NCBI GenBank assembly: GCA_918807975.1
Contig: OU964918.1
Span: 29,248,477 to 29,312,476, forward strand
Direction: 5' to 3'
Source of the DNA: Aplidium turbinatum
Lineage: Eukaryota; Chordata; Ascidiacea; Aplousobranchia; Polyclinidae
Length of the DNA stretch: 64,000 nucleotides
This document shows positions 12,501-22,423 of this stretch, one piece after another (position 1 is the first letter of the stretch; the number at the start of each line of letters is the position of its first letter). The notes under the pieces are model-generated. The model had not been told where the DNA came from and searched no databases. It saw nothing but the letters and a program-made list of their open reading frames with translations. A program made the translations under genes and the position numbers.

Positions 12501-13091
12501 TCCTTGAGTATGTAATAGTTGAGTGCCACGAGACCACAATTATAAACCACAAGAAAGTTTCCAAAATCTATCGGAGACCTGTTGAAAGTTACGAACATCT
12601 ATTACTATTATCACAATAATCAAGAATCTATGATGCACCAGTTAAAAAGCATTGAAGAGTGTGGGACTCCTTTGCTGTTCCAAAAAATATCCACCAATTC
12701 GTCAACGATAAAATCCAAAGTGACCATCATGCGCAGATAAATGTGGCAAGAAAGCAGTCACATATAATTATAATGCAGCAGCACTAACTGAATGAACTCA
12801 GCAGGAAGCAATACGTTACTTTTACTTCAACTATAATTTCCAAAAAAAGCAGTAGGCTACTACTGACGTGGGAATCATGAAACAAAAATCACACCTTAAA
12901 TCAAACCGTACAATTCTGTAATACCTGTTGGCCATCCACCTTGGTCCAGCAAACCCAATAAAAACAAAATAAATAAGAACTATACACACAGTTGGCAAAG
13001 GTGAAGAAAGCAAAGGCCATTTGGCAACTCGAGGATCTGCAAATGTCTCTGTCCATTTGTAAAATTCAAGACTTTGATTTACAAAATCCAT
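3507..13091 (-). CDS. ELOVL4: ELOVL4-like very-long-chain fatty acid elongase, complete, five coding exons
   Basis: This is the ER membrane condensing enzyme (3-ketoacyl-CoA synthase) that adds two carbons from malonyl-CoA to long acyl-CoAs. Exons, minus strand: 12925-13091, 12416-12578, 11841-12012, 10889-11016, 3507-3806. All junctions are GT-AG, the phases agree, and the sum is 309 aa plus stop, the usual ELOVL length. Exon 1 starts at the only sensible ATG and gives MDFVN with EFYKW and DPRVAKWPL. Exon 2 has SYNAGYSY, close to vertebrate ELOVL4. Exon 3 carries KxxELFDT and the catalytic histidine box HVYHH. Exon 4 has [12 protein letters not shown] and TMLQL. Exon 5 has [18 protein letters not shown], then hydrophobic segments and a polar tail. 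I see no canonical KKxx or RxKxx ER-retrieval motif at the C-terminus (ends SNGDS). Intron 4 (3807-10888) is swollen by transposons. ELOVL4 against another ELOVL paralogue rests on motif similarity only. Confidence 0.93.
4852..5380 (+). pseudogene. Transposase N-terminal domain fragment inside the foldback element
   Basis: The plus-strand frame 4810-5298 (162 codons) probably starts at the ATG at 4850 or 4870. It contains a helical, Lys-rich domain: [14 protein letters not shown], then [19 protein letters not shown], then [17 protein letters not shown]. The next piece, [19 protein letters not shown] near 5320-5380, is in another frame, so the reading frame is interrupted near 5290. I have seen this PTxxDVLxxFxY... 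IWxxAxIPTxTKQxVxxKIxxLYxEY pattern as the N-terminal part of a transposase-like family whose central domain has CDG-x-x-x-NTG. That domain occurs in the element at 31.6-34.8 kb. The link is by pattern, not alignment. The first part is duplicated in inverted orientation at about 5600-6640. Confidence 0.6.
5744..6505. mobile_element. Nested hAT non-autonomous element, 762 bp, exact 8-bp TSD
   Basis: An exact 8-bp duplication GTCTAAAT (5736-5743 and 6506-6513) brackets an element with tips CAGTGTTTCTCAAGC and GTTGAGAACCACTG. The insertion lies in the right arm of the foldback element. The left arm holds the uninterrupted site (ATTTAGAC near 4930), so the window contains both filled and empty site. 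The interior is C-rich near the ends (CCCCCCTT, CCGCCCCC) and holds a near-perfect palindrome at about 5917-6105. No transposase frame is present. Confidence 0.92.
5917..6105. repeat. Near-palindrome inside the nested hAT
   Basis: The halves around 5926-5950 and 6069-6093 are inverted repeats of about 25 bp with one mismatch (core AGTCTCTAAAACCCTTA). Pairing continues inward (AGGACCATCAGAAGG against CCTTTTGATGATTCC) and outward (CATCAAAT against ATTTGATG). The stem would be about 90 bp with a small loop near 6010-6020. Confidence 0.75.
7672..8658. mobile_element. hAT5-type element A, internally deleted, 987 bp, TSD TGATG
   Basis: The tips CAGGCCTCGAAATTCG and CGAATTTCGAGGCCTG form a perfect terminal inverted repeat, with a 5-bp duplication TGATG at 7667-7671 and 8659-8663. 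Subterminal regions carry repeated GGCGGACA / TGTCCGCC words near both ends. The sequence is the reverse complement of most of 16309-17949 but lacks that copy's central segment of about 570 bp (16860-17430). A 5-bp TSD with CAGG tips fits the hAT5 group of hAT transposons (established knowledge; family assignment inferred). Confidence 0.88.
9012..9925 (+). mobile_element. LINE reverse-transcriptase fragment with tandem duplication
   Basis: A segment of about 225 bp at 9121-9344 is repeated at 9348-9570, and shorter pieces recur at 9012-9080 and 9848-9925 (shared words TTGTATTTTATTCCACAATA and CGACGCCTT). Within the units the plus strand reads [16 protein letters not shown]. After the second unit the frame 9608-9830 reads [20 protein letters not shown], then [18 protein letters not shown] and [10 protein letters not shown]. 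This is the fingers region of a non-LTR reverse transcriptase (established pattern: PLPKK-x-GA-x-x-x-x-x-x-RTISLxxHxxKxxLR). The palm with the catalytic Asp pair is absent, so the copy is a fragment. Confidence 0.75.
9943..10027. mobile_element. TA-type palindromic MITE, copy 1
   Basis: Inverted arms GTCATTTTTACATTGATTCA and ATGTAAAAATGACGAATTTTG end in diverged forms of the CCCAGACAGCAAAATC tip seen intact at 33620. It is a member of the family noted at 12310, 13503, 23088, 31462, 33620 and 56809. Confidence 0.7.
10093..10304. mobile_element. hAT MITE, 212 bp, exact TSD GGTTAATG
   Basis: The tips CAGGGGTTTCCAACCTGGGG and the complement of GGTTGGGAACCCCTG form the terminal repeat. An exact 8-bp duplication GGTTAATG lies at 10085-10092 and 10305-10312. 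Both halves carry GGGGGCCAT. There is no coding capacity. It is nested in the composite element at 8943-10566. Confidence 0.92.
11088..11500 (+). pseudogene. Tc1/mariner-superfamily transposase remnant in ELOVL intron 3
   Basis: The frame 11281-11475 reads [13 protein letters not shown], then LWWRFVKCQ, then [20 protein letters not shown] and an ending NAML. Established pattern: the DDE C-terminus of mariner-type transposases reads WPPRSPDLTPCDFFLWGxVK... VYVPPLPxxxxxLKxRI. Here the catalytic Asp of PDLxPCD is not preserved (PDRMPCV) and a stop follows ML. A CAGGTTGTCCCAGGAGCAC sequence at 11088 resembles a mariner tip and lies unusually close to the transposase C-terminus, so the copy is probably rearranged. 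No partner tip was found. Confidence 0.65.
12310..12377. mobile_element. TA-type palindromic MITE, copy 2 (ELOVL intron 2)
   Basis: The tips CCCAGACAGCAAAATC and the complement GATAGCAAAATTCG enclose an almost perfect palindrome of 68 bp with core CATTTTTACATGAATCAATG. It lies about 40 bp beyond the ELOVL exon 2 donor. Confidence 0.8.
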
Positions 13092-14221
13092 GTTTGATTA
13101 AAACACCAACTAGTTTGTCTGTAACGTTATAACCATTCAAAGTTCCTTCATGTAAACATAATTGATTAGCTTATTGTTATGAGAGCCATAATCATTTAAA
13201 GCAGGTTATATTAGGCTCACAAGTAAACACCATAAAATATGCAAAAATTCCGTTTATAAACAAGTATTTTAGTTTTATTAGTAACTGAGGATGCCAAAGC
13301 ACAAATCAATGAAGATGTCAGACGGGAAGATAGTAGCCTATCTGGCGGCAACCGATGCACATTGCACACATCTAAACAAACCAATATACTTTCATTCTGA
13401 CAAAAGAAACGACCTATTCAGTGCAGATGTTGAAAGATAGTTTGGTTAAAGGCAAAAAAGCTGCCCGTCAATAGCACGATGCGTCTATTATAGTTTTAAA
13501 TAACAAATCAGTCAATTTTCACGACTCAACGTCTTCGTATGTTGAATCAATGTAAAAACCACCTATCTTTGGCTGGAATGGTAACAATTGACGTGCACCA
13601 ACATCAGCGCGACAGTACTTTGCTTCACTATCACCAACAACATTTGCCGGTTTCTCTTTCCTGTCACTCCACATGTTTTATTTTTGGTTTCGATACTTTC
13701 AAAAAACTGTTTTGATCGGGATTGTTAAGTAGAAGCCGTGGAATCGAAAAGATTTGGGACGTCCGAAGTCGGAGTCTGGTATTTTCTAACTAGACTGTTC
13801 AACCTTGAAAAAAAAAATTCGTTCAAAAATAATTCATTTTACTACTTTTAACCAGAAGAAGGTCTTCGCAATGATGTCAGTTCAGTTTGTTTTTATTTCT
13901 GACCATCACAACGAAAAAACAATATATGACAAACATAGCAGAGGTCTAGAAAAAGGTAGAAGCGACAAAACGCGGAACGTTATAACGTGCATGTTACCAA
14001 AGCAGGACAATCAGCTTAAAATATGGCACGGTAGCAACACCTCAAGAATATTTTTATAGATTTAGAAAAAAGAGAAGAAAAAAATAGGCTAGTGGATTTT
14101 TTTTAACAATTTATACGAGTAAAAAATAAACAAAGAAAAGACAAAAAGACAGTTGCTATGTTGATCGACTTTGGTGGGTTATCAAAAGTGTTGATGGTCT
14201 TGAGGGGTACACTCTTGATGC
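13092..14221. other. ELOVL 5' flank
   Basis: Probable promoter and 5' UTR region for ELOVL, with no recognisable core motif. It includes a decayed copy of the palindromic MITE at about 13503-13576 (GAATCAATGTAAAAAC). The frame at 13805-14059 has no domain content and is not called. Confidence 0.4.
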
Positions 14222-14229
14222 GTTAGCTC

Positions 14230-15958
14230 CATAGGCGCCGACTTTTATTTTTGCACGGGGTGGCGGATAGCACAATATGGCAATCTAAAAACTTTCAAAC
14301 TGCATGTTTTTGTTTGATTTTTACTAAGCGTGTTTCGTAGATGCAACTGTTTTTTCACACCTGATTTGTAGCTCGATAATTTACAAAGCAACTTTAAAAC
14401 AAAGCACTGGAGGTATATCGTGAATTTTATTGTTACGTTGCTGCTCTGACACTTAACATTTGGAAAAAGTATTTTTGCGAACAGCAGCTCTGTCAATCCA
14501 ACTGTCAATCAACTGGTCAAGTTGAAACCGTGAAGCTTCAGCTTGATAAACATTTAAAATTAGGAAGTGGTTCAATCGCTGTTGCGTCATGGTAGATCGC
14601 AAGTAGGTTTTTATGCGCCTGAGTGCACTGAACGATCACTCCGCACAATGCAGACCACGTTTGGAAGCATTAATGAAATTGTTTCATTTCTTGCAAATAG
14701 ATCAAGCAGTTGCGACATAGTTGCAAATCAGACAGAATGCTCTCTTTGCATCTATCGTATTCTAGCCACGGGAATTCGCTCTCCCACGATTTTTGATAGC
14801 TTCTCCCTTCAACAGCGATTATCCTGCCCGTGCTAGGTTCTTCCACCTCCATGATAGTGCTAACGCCTTTTGGCAGTGGCACACTTTCGTTTCGTTCAGG
14901 CATTGCCATTTGGTCACTTTCATGCTGGCTGAAATCCTGACTAGACGCAACAAAAAAATAAATCAATGGAGAGCTGCAATTTTGAATGCTTTTTTGGTGG
15001 CATCTTTAAGCTGAATAAAGCTGGAATATCGGCGAAAACTTTTACTGGACGACTTTTCGTTATTTTTTCTATGATGTAACAAGCAACTCCAATGTCAGAC
15101 CAATAAATTCCCGCCTCACAGTTTGTCACGCATTGACACGCAATATTACTGCACGAAGTAGATAACAAAGTAGAAATTAAAGCATAAAGTAGATGACGGT
15201 ACACTCCAATTGAAATCGGAAAATAATTCAAAATGCAAAATCTTGAGTAATTGAAAAAGGTTGCTTTTATTATTGGGAATTGGCAGGGGGTGTAGCTTTC
15301 CTCGAATAGAATCATGTAAACGTGTAAATTTGTAGAACGTTAAAACTGCTAGCTTACTTTACTAAGTGCACTTTTTAAATAAAACTCAAAAAGTTTCGAA
15401 AATTGCATTTTTTTAATGAAATTTGAAAATGGATAATGGATATTCATTTATTTAGGGGGTGGAGCTATCAATCATCGAGATAATTTTATTTCCAAGTATT
15501 TTATAGCTGGCATAATTTATAGCGATATTATATGAGCAGTTTAAAAGTTTTCAAAAAAGATTTTTGAGGGAGGCAATGGAAAGATCGTATTTTACTGATT
15601 AATAAATCCCATTGTAAACCTAACAAATGTAACAATGGCTTATGACAAGTAACAAATAAAACGATCGCAACAACAAGGAAAAAATTCGTAGCCACGTGTT
15701 GCGTAATCTTCACGTAGCTTGCTTGATGTTACGCGAGTATCATGCTTGTGACAAAAACAATCATTTTCTTTGCAATACTGTATTGGTTCACCTCTTGCTT
15801 TATGTTGACTTGAAGCGAAAATCAATGATCAAAAAAGATTTAAACGTCCGTTCAAATTACATTTATTTGCAGTAAGTAATGTAACCTAAACGGGGTGGCT
15901 GCCACCCCGCCACAGCGGTTACGGGGTGGCGTGGCCACCCCGTAAGTCGGCGCCAGTG
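14230..15958 (-). mobile_element. hAT element, 1.7 kb, exact TSD GTTAGCTC, with zinc-finger transposase remnant
   Basis: The tips CATAGGCGCCGACTT and the complement CACTGGCGCCGACTT are flanked by the exact 8-bp repeat GTTAGCTC (14222-14229 and 15959-15966). The right end carries a GC-rich GGGGTGGC palindrome array. On the minus strand the frame 14670-14966 contains YQKSWESEFPWLEYDRCKE, then CRNC. The W-x-x-x-F-P-W-L-x-Y-D motif followed by cysteines is characteristic of the TTF-type zinc finger that begins many hAT transposases (established knowledge). The catalytic region is not readable, so the element is non-autonomous. Confidence 0.85.
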
Positions 15959-15966
15959 GTTAGCTC

Positions 15967-16303
15967 ATCACGTAAAGCAAGGTAGGCAAAGAAAACTCCT
16001 GAAAGAAATCTTACCACGGGCAAAGCCATTTCAGAAGGCAACCCACCGCCACCAGGTCTTGCAAGACTAACAAAAACGATACAGTAGATATGGTTAAAAC
16101 AGCATAGAAATATAAACAATTTGTTGAAGACTTTTTTCTTTTTAAGTCACGTAGATGATACCGGTAGTCAGTTAATTGCGTCCCGATTAGTCGTAATCGT
16201 AGACGTATATGCAACCCGTAGGCCGCCGCAGGAGACGGAGTGCCACATGCACCTAATAATATTGTAAGCGTTCTTGAAACATCAGACAGAAACTACGGTA
16301 AAA
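15967..16303. other. Short unique spacer between two hAT elements
   Basis: No reliable gene. On the minus strand a splice-like stretch of about 50 bp (acceptor near 16063, donor near 16012) is open in all three frames and encodes no known domain. Confidence 0.35.
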
Positions 16304-16308
16304 GAATG

Positions 16309-17949
16309 CAGGCCTCGAAATTCACGGCGGACACGGCGGACATGTCCGCCGTCACAGCATGTGATGTCCGCGGGAAGTACCCTCTAGATCGGTCATATTT
16401 GTCCGCCGAGAAATAACGCAGGAACTAGCGATGTAAATCGTCATTTATAGCACGAGCAACTGTTGCAAGAATATAATTTGCGCTGGGAATGCGAAATTAT
16501 CGCATTCTCAGCGCGCATCTAGAAAAAGTTAATACTGTATCTGTATCCCTTAGCTTCCATTCAAGCAGGAAAACTTTCGATTTTTACGTTGCTTCTACGA
16601 TTGATGACATTGAATCAGCGTAACAAGGGTGAATTCTTCGCTAAGAATCGATGGGAGTACCGACCGCTACTTCCACACTAATCACGCCCAACTTAGTTCA
16701 TGTCTTATGTCACAATGTCTGGCTTTGATCTCCGAGTAATATTGATAAGGCAATGTTGGTCACAAAGTTAGATAATACGAGTAGGTTACTACAGCAAGAT
16801 GCAGCAAAACTTAAGTTTTGGTATTACAGTAAGAAAGAAAAGACCCAGAAAAAATTCTGAAAGTGAGAATAAGGGCAATCAACCTACTACTAGGAAATTT
16901 AGTGGTGATAGACGCATATATTAAAGGAACAACGAATGTAAGGATTAGCTCTGTCAAAGATCACAACACATCGTTACCTCATATGGCTGCAGCTTCAACA
17001 TATCTGGCCGACAATACTCCAAGCCATCAATTTCCGATCACCAAGGCTTTCGACAATATGAGTGACAACGAAAATAATCAAAATTAAGAGGTTGTTTGAA
17101 ATCGCACATTTTATCGTTAAACAAGAGCGCGCATTTACGCTTTTCCCTCAATTAGCCAGTCTGGAGAGAAGACACGAAGTAGATCTCGGTATTACGTATC
17201 TTAACGACAAGCAATGATCGCGTGGAGATTGGCGCACGTTTTTGAAGATCGATACTATTGAAGCTCTTATGCGCATATGCCTGGACGGCCCTGACTGCGC
17301 TGATTATAGTCCCGAGCCTGTCGTGATCTCGTGGAATACTGATACTATTTTGGAGAGGCGACCGCATCACGGAGAGAGCAAAATGTAATTGCGCTTTTTC
17401 TAATGTTTTGTTTACTCTTTTCGTCACTTTCGCTCACATGACACGCAAAAATAAACCTAAAGAAAAAAGCCTAGTGAAGCTTCGCACAGTAGAAAATAGC
17501 GTTAGTGTAGAAGTTTGCCGACTCGTGCCCAGAGCATTGTGACGCAAGAAGCCATACGACCTCGGAGGTGGAAGTTAATCAGTTATGCGGCGTATTATTT
17601 TTTTATTATTTATTTGCATCAGACACAAAGTCCATAAAATTCAAAATTTTAACAATCATCATATTATCATCTTCATCATCATATTTAGCAGCTACACGGC
17701 GCTTTGACTCTTCAAGCGCACCTCGTTGGTATGATGAAAGCCTTTTAGAGTGACTTCGCTAAAATTTTAAAAAGCCTAAACCGTAACTATGGTTCTCAAA
17801 TGGCGAAGACTTATCAAGATAAAGTGATTAAGTATGACGATCGACGTTAAAACTGGTGTGTCCGCCGTGAGACTTAGTTTGTCCGCCGAGATAGCTGCTC
17901 AGACCGGACACGTTTGTCCGCCGTCAACAAAAACGAATTTCGAGGCCTG
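16309..17949. mobile_element. hAT5-type element B, longer copy, 1.64 kb, TSD GAATG
   Basis: The ends are CAGGCCTCGAAATTCACGG and CGAATTTCGAGGCCTG, with a 5-bp duplication GAATG at 16304-16308 and 17950-17954. It is the reverse complement of element A (7672-8658) over both flanks, plus a central segment of about 570 bp missing from A. That segment's plus strand near 16920-17000 reads KGTTNVRISSVKDHNTSLPH. This resembles the S/T-N-F-R-x-S-x-x-x-x-H-x-x-S-x-x-H motif of KIAA1586/ZMYM-type BED-like fingers in hAT5 transposases. The reading frames are broken, so this copy is also non-autonomous. Confidence 0.85.
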
Positions 17950-17981
17950 GAATGTTTAGTCGTCGTCAGTGCAGCCCAGCG

Positions 17982-18155
17982 GGGTCTGCTACTATTCGGT
18001 GAGTCCGAATCGGTGAGTCCGATTCGGTGAGTACCTAACCTCTAACCTTAAAACGGCAATGATAATTAGGCTACAGTACCCAATAATTTAAAAAAAAATC
18101 CCCCGTTAAGGGATCGGACTCACCGAATCGGACTCATCGAAACGGGCCATTCCGA
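17982..18155. mobile_element. Unlike-ended family, short copy, 174 bp, exact TSD GCCCAGCG
   Basis: The left end is GGGTCTGCTACTATTCGG and the right end GAAACGGGCCATTCCGA, flanked by the exact 8-bp repeat GCCCAGCG (17974-17981 and 18156-18163). Inside each end is an array of the word CGGTGAGTCCGATT in opposite orientation. The core is AAAACGGCAATGATAATTAG and an A/T run. Confidence 0.9.
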
Positions 18156-18488
18156 GCCCAGCGGTAGGCTACAGAGTTAGGGAGGCAGCAACCTCGACGA
18201 CGTGGGCTCAATTCACCCTCGTCAACACTTTTTCTCTTTTATTTCGCGCTGTCCTTGCATCAGAGGTCCAACTATTTCACTGTGCTTGCGAAAAGAGTCT
18301 CTCTCAAGTTGTTGAGGTATATTTCGCATGCGATTTAGGTGCAAAACTAAGATGTTCGGTAAAGAGCAAATTTTAACAAGAAAAAGAAAACGTGGTCAAT
18401 GGTCATGTGTGAAAGTTGCAATCACCGACAAACGTAGACCTACAAGTTTGTGCTGCATGTAGCGGCACTATGTAAAGATGGGCCACCC

Positions 18489-18650
18489 GGGTCTGCTACT
18501 ATTCGGTGAGTTCCTAACCTCTAACCCCTAACCCTAAAACGGCAATGATAATTAGGCTACGGTACCCAATAATTGAAAAAAAAATTGAAAAAATCCCCCG
18601 TTAAGGGGTCGGACTCACCGAATCGGACTCACTAAAACGGGCCATTCCGG
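18489..18650. mobile_element. Unlike-ended family, short copy, 162 bp, exact TSD GGCCACCC
   Basis: The ends and core match the copy at 17982, and the TSD is GGCCACCC (18481-18488 and 18651-18658). It has the same orientation as 17982. The left terminal array is shortened to one GGTGAG unit before TTCCTAACC. Confidence 0.9.
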
Positions 18651-18912
18651 GGCCACCCATATACAGCTGCATAATTTGCATTGGTGCAACAACATCCCGA
18701 GCACGATAGCGGTGGGTGGGGATGAACAGAGAACAGCGTCTATATTTTTCGTAGTAATTTATTGCGATAACACAAGCTAACTTGACACATTGAAACAAAA
18801 GAAAGTAAGACCGGACGAAATTAAGCCAACAATGGAGTGCAAAACTGAGTGAAATCAACCTTGAAACTGAAGCCCATAACGAGAGTTTCTAAAGTTGGAG
18901 CATACTGCTCAT

Positions 18913-21140
18913 TAGGGTGCCACAGGCGCCCTCATGTGGCCGAAATCACCTGAACTTTTTTTCTGGTGTGACATTTCACATATTAAGGCACTTTGCAAAG
19001 TTTGATTGAGATTGGACAAAAATTGGATGTGCAGATTGAAAACGAAAGTCTAAACTGAAATACAGTAAAACTAGGGGATTTCCCTAGTTTGAACATCAGT
19101 TTTTTTGCTATTTCTCATCTTTTTCTCAACATTGAAACAAGGTAAATTCAAGAATTAGGTTAGGAGACCAGTGCCAGTATGTCAAGATCTCAATTGAGGT
19201 CAAGCATGACAGCTCCGCGCCTGTTACATTGGTTCACCATCTTGCAACATTGAATCAGCATAGCTTGCTTGACTTCACTCAGGGTCTTGGAATAAAGGCT
19301 TCCGATATTACTATCAGGTATTGGAGGCTCAAAACTGCTTGGTGTTCCTTATTAGCCTGCACAAACATCCGATCCAAACGGAAAGCAAATAGCCAATGCA
19401 AGCATGGAATTGTTAAACAATTGGAACTGTACTGCATGTCTTGCTGCAATGGTGTTTGACACCACAAGTAGCAATACGGGCTACAAAACTGAGGTCTGCA
19501 TCCAAATACAAGATCATCTTGGAAAAGGCCTACTTTGGGCAGCATGCAGGCATCATATTGGGAAGATAATACTGACGCATGTTTGGGAAGAACTCAAAAT
19601 AGAAAGCAGCAGTGGACCCAACATTTCCATATTTCAACGCTTTAAAAGCAATTTTCAAACGCTTTCTGATAGCGCATCAGGTTGTTTTCATACATCAAAA
19701 TCGCACGAGGAGATTGATCTGCTTGCCAGCAAGCGGGAAGAATTGTCTGAGCTGATAAATCAGATGAAGCTCCATCCAGAATCATCCAAATTTTTAAGAA
19801 GCGACTAATTAGAACTTTTGAATTTGTATCAACTGTACTTGAACATTGAGCCACCTACCAGTAAGGATATGTCTCTCCAAAGACCTGGTGCATTACACAG
19901 AGCCAGGTGGATGAGCAAACTTATATATTCACTGAAAATTGTGCTCTTACAAGACAAAATTCATAAATTGCCTCAAAAAAATGCCATCATGAAAGCATCT
20001 CAACTCGAAAAGTTAAAGAGGTTTTTTACAATTTACAGTTTATTTCTATGTATCATGGTGGTTTACATATGTTGAGGCGAAAAAGAAAGTTGATGCTTTC
20101 AGAGTCGTTAATGATGCCGCTGAGCGAGGCGTCAAGTTGGCCCATGACTTCTTGTCAACTTCAAACCTTGAAGAACGCTACCAAAACACTCTCCAAGTAG
20201 TCGAAAATGCGAGGAAGGTATTACCTAATCAACGTACTCGACAATTACATTCTGAGGGCACATGGTTTTTAACCATGTAATTGTCAAAGTACTGACTGTT
20301 AACTCCATAAAGTGTTGTCAGCTTACACAACGTTGCAATCAGCATTATTTGCAGCCTGTCATAGCATACCAGTAACCTATTATGCTGCATTTTACTTTGT
20401 AATTAGATACTAAATAGTTGTGTGTTATTAATTGCCATTTTACCTTTCCATTTCACTATTATTGCAAGCGTTAAAATAAATGTAGGCCTTCATAAATTTT
20501 ACGCTATTGTGATTTTGTTGTTAAGTAGTGGATGTCTGGACTCTAAGCATTATGCTTTGTGTTTATCTTTCTGTGTTACGTTTTTACTGACTATGTTTAG
20601 TGCGTAAAGATCGAAATTTTTGTTTTTGAGTCCAAGTTCCGTACAAACATAGCTGAGATTTTGATCTTCAAAGACCAAAAAGTTTTCAATAAACAAAAAC
20701 GATTAGTTAATGAATGTACTTTTGATTCTTCAAATGCTGTAGTAATTTCATCTCAATAGGCATTTTCTTTACATGGATCCTTTTTTATAATGCATGAAAC
20801 CTCATATTTTTAGGCATTTTTCATAAATTGTTGAACATATACAATTGACACATGGTCTGTACGATTGTAAATTAGTAAGTAAGTTCACCAGAAAGTGTTC
20901 GAAGTTCAAATACTCCGTACCTGAGAAGAAATGTCTGAGTTTTGATGATCTAGAGAGGGTTTTACTATTGAAATTGTAAAAATTTACCTTCAAAACTTTA
21001 AACTTAATCTGCACGTCCAAATTTTATCAAAACTTATTGAAATTTCTCACATATGCTTTTTTTACCAAGTGTCACATATAAAAAAAAGTTCAGGTGTATC
21101 GGACGCAATTTTAATTTTTGAGGAGCGCCTGTGGCACTCT
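18913..21140 (+). mobile_element. hAT-like transposon, 2.2 kb, exact TSD CTGCTCAT, decayed transposase
   Basis: The tips TAGGGTGCCACAGGCGC and the complement TAGAGTGCCACAGGCGC are flanked by the 8-bp repeat CTGCTCAT (18905-18912 and 21141-21148). Subterminal inverted similarity continues for well over 100 bp. Plus-strand coding pieces are FDTTSSNTG (near 19455), LLWAACRHHIGKIILTHVW (near 19530), PGALHRARWMSKLIYSLKI (near 19885) and VVNDAAERGVKLAHDF (near 20112). FDTT-x-x-NTG, C-R-H-H and VND-x-AERGV are ordered blocks of a hAT-like RNase-H-fold transposase that I recognise from other invertebrates. Stops and frame changes separate them, and sequence between ARWMSK and VND is missing compared with the copy at 23876. 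Confidence 0.88.
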
Positions 21141-21148
21141 ACTGCTCA

Positions 21149-21580
21149 TGTTGAAAACTATTCAAACTACTTTTCTGCATTCGACTGCATGTTGAAACTT
21201 CTCGAAACATATTATATAGCCTATCAAACTTACATATTGAAAACCAATTCATTTACAACTTATCAAAACTTACATACCAAGAGCTAAGACTCCTACTAAT
21301 TTTCATACTAAAAATTAACACGCTGTACCAGCTTTTAGATTACCTATACCAACATGGCCGGACTTATTGATTACAAACAGCATATAACAGACCAACAACG
21401 CAGATAGACGCAAAATCATATGAATGCAACATAATGCAAGAGAGCAAGCATGCGCTCTGTGAACTTCCAGCCTGAGGATTTGTACTCAACCCAAGGAGAA
21501 AACCATGAGCCAGTAAGGCCACACGGATTCCAGAACCAATTATGCAAAGACGTATGCAGAGCCGCAGGAGCTATACTGCA
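21149..21580. other. Spacer with no feature seen
   Basis: Between the hAT element and the LINE tail. No repeat termini or domain-bearing frames were recognised, apart from possible upstream LINE sequence at 21450-21580. Confidence 0.35.
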
Positions 21581-21775
21581 TTATATAGTTACACTTGGAC
21601 ACCCTGGGAAAACGAGGAAAGCCAAAAATGAGATTGAGAGACGAGGTTGACAAAGACTGTGGCACAACAAACTAGCACATGAAAAAACACGATCGACTGG
21701 ATTGGCAAGAAAAGGGGAAGGCTTTTGCTCAGCAGTTGGCTACCACAGGCTGAAAATGATAAGGTAACTATATAG
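21450..21775 (+). mobile_element. LINE C-terminal fragment
   Basis: The frame starting near 21450 shifts at about 21600. The continuation reads KPKMRLRDEVDKD, a stop, then DRLDWQEKGKAFAQQL. R-x-K-P-K-M-R-x-R-D-x-V-x-x-D followed by D-R-x-x-W is the closing pattern of non-LTR ORF2 proteins. It is a truncated and frameshifted copy. Confidence 0.6.
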
Positions 21776-21782
21776 TTAAAAA

Positions 21783-22004
21783 CCGGAATGGCCCGTTTCG
21801 GTGAGTCCGATTCGGTGAGTCTGATTCGGTGAGTCCGATCCCTATTCGGTGATTTTTTCATTTTTTTTTTAAATTATCGGGTACCGTAGCCTAATTATCA
21901 TTGCCGTTTTAGGGTTAGGGGCTAGGGTTAAGGTTAGGAACTCACCGAATCGGACTAACCGAATTGGACTAACCGAATCGAACTCACCGAATAGTAGCAG
22001 ACCC
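21783..22004. mobile_element. Unlike-ended family, 222 bp, exact TSD GTTAAAAA
   Basis: It is in the opposite orientation to the 18-kb copies: CCGGAATGGCCCGTTTCGG at the left and TAGTAGCAGACCC at the right. The exact 8-bp duplication GTTAAAAA lies at 21775-21782 and 22005-22012. The arrays of GGTGAGTCCGATTC are longer (three or four units each side). Confidence 0.92.
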
Positions 22005-22162
22005 GTTAAAAACAGCTACTTTACATCAAACTTTTCCTTTATAAAACAAGAATTTTTTTCTGGACATGCATTCGTGCAACTTTGGGAAACGTGGCTGTAG
22101 AGTGTAGACAACTTACCACATGAGAAAACCGATCACCCATAGCCACAAGGAACTAAAACATT

Positions 22163-22423
22163 TTGGGGAAGGCAGAAAAATTTGCCAAAATCTGTGAGAT
22201 TTTACTGAAATTGCCCAAATATACCTCACAAATAGCTATCTGTATTGAGCTTGGGAAAGGGAAGATAAACGGTAAAAGAAATACAGACAGACCAAGAATG
22301 ACTTGGACAACAAACATCACAAAATGGACAAAATTAACTTATGAAAGTGCAGTACGCACAGCTCATGGTCGAGAACAATGGCGCATTGTATCCATCCTTC
22401 CATACGAGGAAGGAACAAAATGA
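22163..22423 (+). mobile_element. LINE C-terminal fragment of a second lineage
   Basis: The open frame contains DRPRMTWTTNITKWTKLTYE, then AVRTAHGREQWR and a short acidic end. I-T-x-W-T-x-x-x-Y-x-x-A-V-R-x-A-x-x-R-x-x-W-R is a recurring C-terminus of another LINE group, distinct from the tails at 508 and 21450. It is a 5'-truncated dead copy. Confidence 0.72.

Noticed and set aside
13805-14059. 84-codon plus-strand ORF upstream of ELOVL
   Set aside because: Lys-rich, no domain, and without splice or promoter context.
16011-16214. Minus-strand frame resembling a membrane exon (FYAVLTISTVSFLLVLQDLV)
   Set aside because: All three frames are open over the splice-like interval, no family is recognised and no partner exon exists.
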